From positions 33,321,420 to 33,385,419 of the forward strand of contig CM053243.1 in the NCBI GenBank assembly GCA_028583405.1: 64,000 nt of DNA. The letters run 5' to 3'. Position 1 is the first letter of the stretch. The number at the start of each line of letters is the position of its first letter. This document shows positions 57,711-64,000 of the stretch, piece after piece. The position numbers and the translations under genes are program-made. Source of the stretch: Pogonophryne albipinna. Its lineage: Eukaryota; Chordata; Actinopteri; Perciformes; Artedidraconidae. The notes under the pieces are model-generated. The model was not told the origin of the DNA and did not search any database. It saw only the letters and a program-made list of their open reading frames with translations.

Positions 57711-57815
57711 TCCTCACCGCTCACTTTTGTCCGCTTTTACAGGCTAGATGTCTCTGCTCCACGTGTGGCCCGCGCAGTGCTGGGCCCCGTGTTGAGACAG
57801 GGTTCTACCTGTTAA
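57711..57815 (+). pseudogene. DIRS tyrosine recombinase, C-terminal end
   Basis: The plus frame reads LTFVRFYRLDVSAPRVARAV and LGPVLRQGSTC before TAA at 57,813-57,815. The FVRFYRLDV segment matches the extreme C-terminal part of DIRS recombinases, where the nucleophilic Tyr lies; the Tyr in RFY is the likely candidate. The recombinase integrates the circular DNA copy. Everything upstream in the recombinase, plus RT and RNase H, is missing between gag and this point. Confidence 0.7.
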
Positions 57816-57875
57816 GTTCTGGTTGTTTTGGTGATTTTCGAGATAAGCATGTCTAGCAATACGGGAGTTTCAATA

Positions 57876-57971
57876 TCCCATAGTGAGACATCGAACGGAG
57901 TGTTATGAATGAGAACTATAGGTTACTTACGTAACCCCAGTTCTCAGAGTAACATGAAGTGAGATGTCTCA
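57876..57971. repeat. DIRS internal complementary region
   Basis: The first part (57,876-57,918) is the complement of the left tip (GTTCTCATTCATAACACTCC and on). The second part (57,919-57,971) is the complement of the right tip (TATAGGTTACTTACGTAACC and on). This head-to-head junction of the two tips is the defining internal complementary region of DIRS elements, used as template to complete the ends during replication. Confidence 0.88.
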
Positions 57972-58016
57972 CCAGACGGCCCTTCTTGTTAAGGCGAAGC
58001 TAGAAGAGGTGCTTAT

Positions 58017-58214
58017 TTTGAATGACGCTGCGACGTAGCGCAAGCTACTTAAAGGGTGGGTGGATTCCCTGACGTAGACGTCAAGATCACCAGCCAATCA
58101 GGATTGGCGTAATGAGATTGATGCTTCTGTTTGCATACGCGTTGAGGTGCATCCCATAGTGAGACATCTCATTTCATGTTACTCTGAGAACTGGGGTTAC
58201 GTAAGTAACCTATA
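58017..58214. repeat. DIRS right inverted terminal repeat
   Basis: Runs from TTTGAATGACGCTGCGACG to GTTACGTAAGTAACCTATA, the inverse of the left repeat over about 150 bp, with a unique outer tip of about 47 bp. GTT follows immediately. Confidence 0.9.
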
Positions 58215-58404
58215 GTTTCCCATTAATGTACCGGGCGCTACAGTGGAATACGCACATACACAGTGTACCCGCGACTCTTACAATGAAGGCTTGATAATCA
58301 GCTCACAGCATATAAAATGGCATATAGGTGTAAGCATAGGTAAAGTGCTACTTTATAAATGGGGGGGGGGGGGTCCTCACCTCCTCTAGGGGGGTCCGGG
58401 GGCA
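58215..58404. other. Short interval with G run
   Basis: No gene. A pure G run at about 58,362-58,374 precedes GGGGGGTCCGGGGGCATGC, text commonly found next to the repeat that follows. Confidence 0.5.
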
Positions 58405-58830
58405 TGCTCCACTAGGAAGATTTTTTTTTTAAATATTGAAGTTAAATGCATCAACCTGGTGCATTTTGAGAGCAACATTAAGAGATCTATGGATACATCT
58501 CTCAACACCCATATGAAACAGAACTGTAAACAGATTTTCTTTTTCTTTATGGATATTTTACAAATCACTCTCCTTTTAAACTGTATTCTTGTTTTACTGT
58601 CATATAGTATTTCATAACTGTTTTTAATTTATTCTCATAAATGGTGACCAAAATGTTTGAGACCCACTGAGATAACTTGACTAAAGTTAACTATCTAAAC
58701 ACAGAGAGTCCCTTACCTCACTGAGCTGTATCTCTCTCAGTCTGACAGGACAGAGCTCTCCCTTTCCTTGTTTTAGAAACAGCTTTTAATATCCGTTAGC
58801 ACAGCTAGCTAACCAGATGCTAACAACAAC
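58405..58830. repeat. Dispersed hAT-associated repeat, copy B
   Basis: Direct copy of 1-455, sharing AGAGATCTATGGATACATCT and ACTGTCATATAGTATTTCAT. It carries small indels relative to copy A, including an insertion of GACTAAAGTTAACTATC near 58,680. Confidence 0.85.
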
Positions 58831-59094
58831 AATGCAAATAGTGAGTTTGGTAGAAATATACTGTATAATAGTAAAGTTATTGAAGATGATGCCATATTTA
58901 TTGAAGATTTTATATTATAAATATTCCCCAAAATTATTCAAAAGCATATTCTTCTAAACTCCTTGCTGTAGTATGACACACAGGAGACCATTGATGTGTG
59001 TAGTGAGTTAGTAATAAGCTGTATAATATTGATTGAATATTATTGTATTCTCTTTTTTTGGAGTTACACTTTGCAGACGGTCCCTGAGCACTCG
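58831..59094. other. No gene recognised
   Basis: AT-rich interval before the tetranucleotide array. Confidence 0.45.
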
Positions 59095-59236
59095 TAGGTA
59101 GGTAGGTAGGTAGGTAGGTAGGTAGGTAGGTAGGTAGGTAGGTAGGTAGGTAGGTAGGTAGGTAGGTAGGTAGGTAGGTAGGTAGGTAGGTAGGTAGGTA
59201 GGTAGGTAGGTAGGTAGGTAGGTAGGTAGGTAGGTG
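59095..59236. repeat. (TAGG)n tetranucleotide microsatellite
   Basis: About 35 near-perfect TAGG units, followed by degenerate GATA/GATG units to about 59,292. Long Tyr-Leu-Pro-Thr reading frames on the minus strand are translations of the array. Confidence 0.97.
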
Positions 59237-59284
59237 GATATAAAGATAGATAGATGGATGTATATAGATAGATAGATAGATTGA

Positions 59285-59335
59285 TAGATAGATACTTCAT
59301 TCATCCCAAATTGTGAAATGTGTGGAAACAAGTAT
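59285..59335 (-). repeat. Degraded LINE 3'-tail next to the tetranucleotide array
   Basis: GATACTTCATTCATCCCAAA and TTGTGAAATGTG resemble, with substitutions, the complemented LINE end at 33,771-33,835. This suggests that the GATA and TAGG arrays grew from a LINE short-repeat tail. Confidence 0.5.
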
Positions 59336-59461
59336 AAACATAATAACATTACATACAAATTAAAGCAATAGACACGATGAATATTATAACATTTAATGTA
59401 GCCATACTATGAAGGCTGACCTAAATACGGTGCTTTTCTACAGATTACTTTACCACTGCAC

Positions 59462-59895
59462 TGGTAAGGTAAAACTAGGCTGATTAAGAAGATGTGAAGT
59501 GCTTTTTAACTTTGACCTGCTTGACTGAATACACAAAAAACAATGACGAAAGTTGAACCAATAAACTAACGCAAACTAACTGTATCACTATAACATGATA
59601 ATGGTGATAAAGAATGCATCTAACGTTCCGCTGTTCATTAATAAAACAACGCATTAAACAAACCATTATGCTCTTACTTTGAAATCATGCGGAAATGTCG
59701 TCATCATTTTTTTAATTTGTAAAAATATGTTGCGTATTTGCAGATCCGTTTTATATTTGCAAATGTATTTGTGAGTTTGCAAATCGTTTAAATGCATTTG
59801 TGGATGGTGTTTTACATTTAAAAATCACATATTTACACACAAATTATTTTTATGTTCACACAAATAATTACGAGACATATCTAAGCCCATAGCCC
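59462..59895 (-). repeat. Unnamed repeat, inverted partner of 47,185-47,835
   Basis: Contains, complemented, the same landmarks (GGGCTTAGATATGTCTC, CGGAACGTTAGATGCATTC) with an internal deletion of about 200 bp. Edges lie at GGTAAAACTAGGC and TAAGCCCATAGCCCCCT. Confidence 0.8.
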
Positions 59896-60939
59896 CCTAC
59901 CCATTTATTTGGTTCTTTGAAGCTCAGTGTAGATTGAGTCAACATACATGTGAGTTTCAAGGTTGGATTTTATTATGCTCTCATGAGCATCTACAGACAC
60001 ATCTCGTCTCCACGGAAACAGCTCTATCTGTTTAATTATCCTCCTCCTAGGCATCAACACATCTCATCTGCCACCCCCACCACTCATGAATTAATTATGC
60101 ACATCTCTGGTTGTTATTAGTAAGCTGCACTGGGAAACAGACTGGTCGAAGTTAATATGAAATTCAACTCTGATGGTTGTTGTTTTCCACTGTAGTGACT
60201 GTTAAAACAACAGTTATACTTCTTCATTTGTTTCAACAAGACGTTCAGAACTTCTGGAACCGCAGGGCACACTTTATACAAGACCAGTTGGCTGGTGATC
60301 TCGTCTTATGAGTTGGCATGCTGGATTTACGTGTAGTGTGAATCAAAAGCAGAGTTAATTAATATCACCATGGAAGCATTGTGGTTCAAAGCTGGCCCTG
60401 GGTGAATTGAGGATTATTTCTGTCAGTGTGTGAATTTATACATGATTTAGTTTGACAATAGCTATAATTAATCCATGATGATCATATTAGTTTCCTATTA
60501 AAACTATTGAAGTTAATGATGTCAGCATGCCGGTCAGTTCTTTCTTTAACACTCAATACAATCAGTACTTTTAAAGGAAATGCACTCCTGCCGAGCCTTA
60601 GTTTTCAAGGGCATAACAACATGTTATCCATTCTTCACGGTAAGCTGTCTCACATCAAAGTGAATCCTTAAAATTGTCTTTATTTGAAATTCCAGTTTGG
60701 ATCCTACTCATTTTTTCAGCTGTTTTACATGGTCTGTCGCGACTCGTGCATAAGGTAATGCATTCTGTGGATGTGAAGCAGAAGAAGAAATCTGGCGCTA
60801 CACGCCTTTATTGAACAGCAGAAGACAAAGTGCAGATCAAACATTGTCGATTGTCTTCTTTATTAAAACTGTGATAGGGTAAATCCTCTAAGCTCACCAT
60901 TGGTTTTGCTGCACTTTAAACACATGCGTGTAAGTACAC
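59896..60939. other. Noncoding; possible regulatory block at 59,960-60,160
   Basis: No gene. The block has several TAAT-core sites (TTAATTATCC, GAATTAATTATGCAC) in non-repetitive context, the look of a homeodomain-rich enhancer. This is only an impression; conservation is untested. Confidence 0.25.
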
Positions 60940-61240
60940 ACTATTTCATGTCACAGCTTGGTGAGCAGCAGCAGGGGACCCAAACGCAGATAACAGATGA
61001 GGAGGCAGCAGGAACAATCAAATGATTTATTGGAAATAGCTTACAAGCTGTGAGTACTAGGCAGGAGAAAAACAAAAGGCAAGGTCACGGGCAAACAGGT
61101 TACAGGAATCTAAACTCAAAATGAAAATGTAGATGTAGTGACAAAGAACAAAAGGTACTGGGTGGGTCAGGGTGAGTGACTAATGTTGGCGTGAGACCAG
61201 TGGAGCAGGAGGTCTGGACAGGTGAAACTAGTCAAGGGTA
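60940..61240. repeat. Possible element end (GGGGACCCAAACGCAG-type)
   Basis: GAGCAGCAGCAGGGGACCCA, AACGCAGATAACAGATGAGG and a C/A-rich follow-on to CAGGTGAAACTAGTCAAGG resemble noncoding portions of fish transposons, as does the insert at 42,935-43,404. The class is unknown. Confidence 0.35.
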
Positions 61241-61995
61241 CGTATGACTGTATATAGCACTTACCCTGTGGTTTCTAGAGTTTTACGATTATTTTTTCTC
61301 GTCTTAGACAGGATGCTAGTGGTAGCCATGTTGTTAATGTCATGAACCAGAACATATGTTATCACCATTTCTGTTGTGCAGTTTGTTTGGAAATAAATGC
61401 AGCATGTCTAGTGTTATTGGTAGCTTTGAGGGAAACAGCGATATGGTTGTCTTTATGACCGCAAAGCTTACAACATAACCACTTGAAGAAAGCCAAGGGA
61501 GGAAAGTTTAAACGATATCTGATTCCACTTTAAGATTTGAGGCCAGTTCCTTTGGCTAAGAAGACATTAGGAGATACATGAAACCTGTAATTAAAGGGAC
61601 TTTTTCTAATGTTGTTAAAAAGCTATTACTTGATACATTTTTATCTTGTGTGTTTTGCCTTGTTCATTCTGCTAATGTCATTGTTGGTGTGTTTCCTTGA
61701 TGTAATAGCTTCAACACAGCTCACCATCAGCTCTACTCAGGGCATAGGTATTTCTACCAATGAATGCACCATATGACAGAGACATTGGCAGAGTTGTATT
61801 TCCAGAAAGCACCATAGTGTTCCATCAGGATTACGTATCAATGAGCGCTACAATAGAAACGTCCATTCTTCTATCATCTTGATATGGCACAGTGCTTGTG
61901 AGAAAAACGCCCTTGGCTGATGAAAAGGTGTGATACACATCTCATGATTACCTCGTAACTCTTAGCTCAGGCAGATCTGATTCAGATATTATTTG
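61241..61995. other. No gene recognised
   Basis: Unassigned sequence without protein-like frames. Confidence 0.45.
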
Positions 61996-62660
61996 AAGGG
62001 GACCTATCATGCAAAATGCACTTTTGTACGTCTTTTATACATGAATATGTGTCCCCGGTGTGTCAGGGAACTCACCAAGTGTCAGAAAACACAACCCTCT
62101 CTCTTTTCCTCCATACCCAAATCTCTAAAAACGGGGCTGCAACGGATCTGATACAGACTGATACAGATTTGAAAATTCTCTGACGTCAGGAACGAGGAGC
62201 TCCGCCTATATGGGCAACTCTCCCCCTATCAGGGGAATGGGGGGTTGGGCCACGGCCGGCCATTGCCGCTCGAAAGCTCTGGAGACGCTGTAGTACATAT
62301 GCCAGGCCTGTAAGTGGCGCTGTAGTCTGCCACAAAAGCAGCGAAGAAGACTTCCCGCGCATGGTTGCCATGGTTGCCCTTCTGTTTATTCTCCGCTGTG
62401 GCTCTTTTTCTCCCTCCCCGAGGCAAGCGTTTGCGCCTCCTGCTGCTGTAATTCAATGCAATCCCTCCCCGTCGAGGCAAGCACTGTAATTCTCTCCGGT
62501 AGTCCACCAGCAGATGACAAACACCCACCTCTCCGCCTCTTCCAAGGAACGAGGGGACCGTGCGGCAGAGTTTCAGTTAGATTTTTTTTCGCCGGTCAAC
62601 ATGTCCGTTAAAGTTGAGATCTTCCGGACAAAATTAGAAAAGTGCCGGTCAAAGGTCTTC
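61996..62660. repeat. GGGGACCTATCATGCAAAATG dispersed repeat region
   Basis: The start, GGGGACCTATCATGCAAAA, is a very common interspersed fish motif. The right part (62,580-62,650) contains TTTTTTTTCGCCGGTCAACA-type text related to 25,870-25,960. No reciprocal terminus was found, so the class is open. Confidence 0.45.
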
Positions 62661-63200
62661 TTTGTTATTTATTGAGCTTTAAAACAAATGAATAATGACT
62701 GTTGAACTTTCCTGTCGGCTCCCAGACCATAGTCGAGGAAACAGGGGGGGGATGACTCTGTGTCGTCTCCCAGGGCAGAAGCAACACGCTTCGGGTTCAA
62801 TAACCCACTTTATCGGAATGACTGGAGAGAGGCGAGCTCTTCTTAGGAGGTTGTTGCATTTATTTAGCTCTTCTGTTTCACAAGATACATCACAGACCTA
62901 TCCTTTTTCTGCTGCCTCGTTTTACTTCTCGAAAACATATATCCCGCTCGCTCACTCTCGCTCTACCATAGAGTGGCAAAGTCACGCCCATCTACTTCCG
63001 GTCCATGGGACCTTATTTCGGAAAAATTATGTATTGAAGTCAATGGAGAGAGAAAACGTATCTTTCGATCCCGTTTGAATTGTGCCATGAATTACACATA
63101 TGATGTTTGTCAATCTTAAAAAATAATTTCCATTTCAAAAAAGTCACAGTTTGTCGTAAAACTGTTGAAATATAAGACTATGAAAAATACGCAACTAGAA
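62661..63200. other. No gene recognised
   Basis: The 127-codon frame at 62,695-63,078 has no recognisable domain and the surrounding text looks repeat-derived. Confidence 0.4.
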
Positions 63201-63202
63201 AG

Positions 63203-63220
63203 ACTACAAATCCCAGAGTG
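63203..63220 (+). promoter_or_regulatory. Staf/ZNF143-like motif
   Basis: ACTACAAATCCCAGAGTG is close to the ACTACAATTCCCA core bound by ZNF143/Staf at vertebrate promoters. A GC-rich interval with TGACGTCA at 63,380-63,390 follows about 170 bp downstream. No transcript is identifiable. Confidence 0.3.
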
Positions 63221-63433
63221 ATGTCACAATTGTTTTTCTCCACTCCTGCGGCTTTCACACCAGCACTTTTCCCTTTCTAGCTCCGAGCTAGAGCTTTTCT
63301 GGTTCAGCTCCGGTTTCCCTTTTCTGCTCCCGCTCTGTTCACACCGCCCAGCACCCGACTGGTGCTGCCGCTGCTGCGTCATGACGTCACCGTTTACATC
63401 GCTGATTTGCTCCCCAACGGCGTTACGGCGCTC

Positions 63434-63456
63434 ACAACAACAACAACAACAACAAC
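63434..63456. repeat. (CAA)n microsatellite
   Basis: Seven CAA trinucleotide units. Confidence 0.9.
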
Positions 63457-63599
63457 GGGGAACTGCGTCGGGTCGATGATCGTGTTGCTTTTAATCACAC
63501 GAAGCCAGATTAAATTAAATAACGACTTCTCCAACCTTATATTTTTCTCCAGAGTGCCGTGGTTCATTGTTTATTAATGTGTATTACGTTACCATTGAC

Positions 63600-64000
63600 T
63601 GTTTAGCAGGCTCAATGTCGAGTCAAGGCAACATAATAAAGGAGACGGTAGCCGAAGTAATCAAAAGGAAGAATTTAATGAATAATTACCACCTTGGTTG
63701 AACAAAGGAAATATAAAGTAATGACAGACAAGAACACATACTGCACAGACAGGATCAGCCCCTGACAAAGGGGAAGGCAGAATACTTATACATGGGGTAA
63801 TGACGAGACAAGACACACCTGGGTTAATTACAAATGGGTACACCTGGAGGGGAAACGATAAGGACTACAAAACCATAACAGGAAACTACAGCTAGACATG
63901 ACACATCACACTAGGAGCGCCTGATCAGGGCACAAACACATAACACCCCCACACCCAACTTTATGTCCATAACCCCAAGGCGAAATGGGGGAATGAACAT
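63600..64000. repeat. Possible transposon noncoding sequence, cut by window end
   Basis: C/A-rich text such as GAGACAAGACACACCTGGGT and TAACACCCCCACACCCAAC resembles fish interspersed repeat ends. No coding part; family unknown. Confidence 0.35.

Larger units (their letters stand above)
48931..58214 (+). mobile_element. DIRS-type tyrosine-recombinase retrotransposon, both ends present
   Basis: Inverted terminal repeats (48,931-49,106 and 58,017-58,214), an internal complementary region matching the unique outer tips of both (57,876-57,971), a long gag-like ORF1 and the C-terminal end of a recombinase fit the DIRS plan. A GTT lies at the start of the left end and immediately after the right end, as expected for integration at GTT without target duplication. 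The reverse transcriptase, RNase H and most of the recombinase are missing. About 5.9 kb of unrelated repeats (49,330-55,245) and an L2 (57,003-57,710) sit inside. Confidence 0.85.

Noticed and set aside
59008..59358. Minus-strand frames of repeated Tyr-Leu-Pro-Thr, over 110 codons
   Set aside because: They follow exactly the TAGG tetranucleotide array.
62695..63078. 127-codon plus-strand frame
   Set aside because: No domain, ordinary composition for random sequence, and lies in repeat-derived DNA.
1..64000. tRNA, rRNA or snRNA genes
   Set aside because: I found no A/B box pairs with a foldable cloverleaf and no conserved rRNA or snRNA text; a dedicated scan such as tRNAscan-SE would settle it.

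Overview
The window reads as gene-poor vertebrate chromosome, almost certainly from a ray-finned (teleost) fish. I find no convincing host protein-coding gene, rRNA, tRNA or CRISPR array. What can be recognised is a dense, nested set of transposable elements typical of fish: two L2 LINEs whose 3' ends carry the familiar GCTTTGGATAAAAGCGTC tail, a CR1/Rex1-like LINE, an L1/Tx1-type LINE, a further unclassified LINE with an APE endonuclease, a Ty3/Gypsy retrotransposon with both LTRs, a DIRS-type tyrosine-recombinase retrotransposon, several hAT elements, a piggyBac-type element and a solo LTR. This mixture (DIRS plus L2, Rex1-like and hAT) is the main reason for calling it teleost; the species cannot be named from sequence alone.

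Layout. 1-6.8 kb: an hAT-related repeat and a long CT microsatellite, then apparently single-copy AT-rich DNA. 6.8-9.8 kb: a CAGGGT-ended hAT-like element interrupted by an L2. 11.1-12.4 kb: an inverted CR1/Rex1-like LINE. 13.4-20.0 kb: a cluster of an unnamed element (called LIR1 here) with long inverted arms round a core, itself hit by a tandem-repeat block, hAT pieces and a small BED-finger hAT with perfect target duplications. 20.7-22.1 kb: another hAT with a transposase relic. 24.9-29.2 kb: a GGGGCCT-ended DNA element containing a Gypsy element. 30.5-35.6 kb: a solo LTR, a LIR1 copy split by an L1 that keeps its 5' half, and the best LIR1 reference copy. 35.6-41.8 kb is mostly quiet. 41.8-44.8 kb: an inverted LINE with a foreign insert in its reverse transcriptase. 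48.9-58.2 kb: a DIRS element with both terminal repeats and the internal complementary region, its middle replaced or interrupted by other repeats. 58.4-64 kb: further repeats, a 140-bp TAGG tetranucleotide array and noncoding DNA.

Almost all coding traces are broken by frameshifts, stops or deletions; the DIRS ORF1 (gag-like) reading frame is the longest still open. The elements form a readable insertion history: several copies of LIR1 give the empty-site sequence for insertions into its other copies, and target-site duplications are visible for the BED hAT (8 bp), the 20.7-kb hAT (7/8), the Gypsy element (4 bp), the solo LTR (5 bp), the piggyBac-type element (TTAA) and the L1 (12 bp).

The observations most worth following are the LIR1 family, the DIRS architecture, the L1 that lost its 3' rather than its 5' part, a perfect 28-bp hairpin, a candidate terminal exon on the minus strand near 51.9 kb, and a pair of nearly identical 102-bp direct repeats around a small DNA element. 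All alignments and mismatch counts were done by eye.
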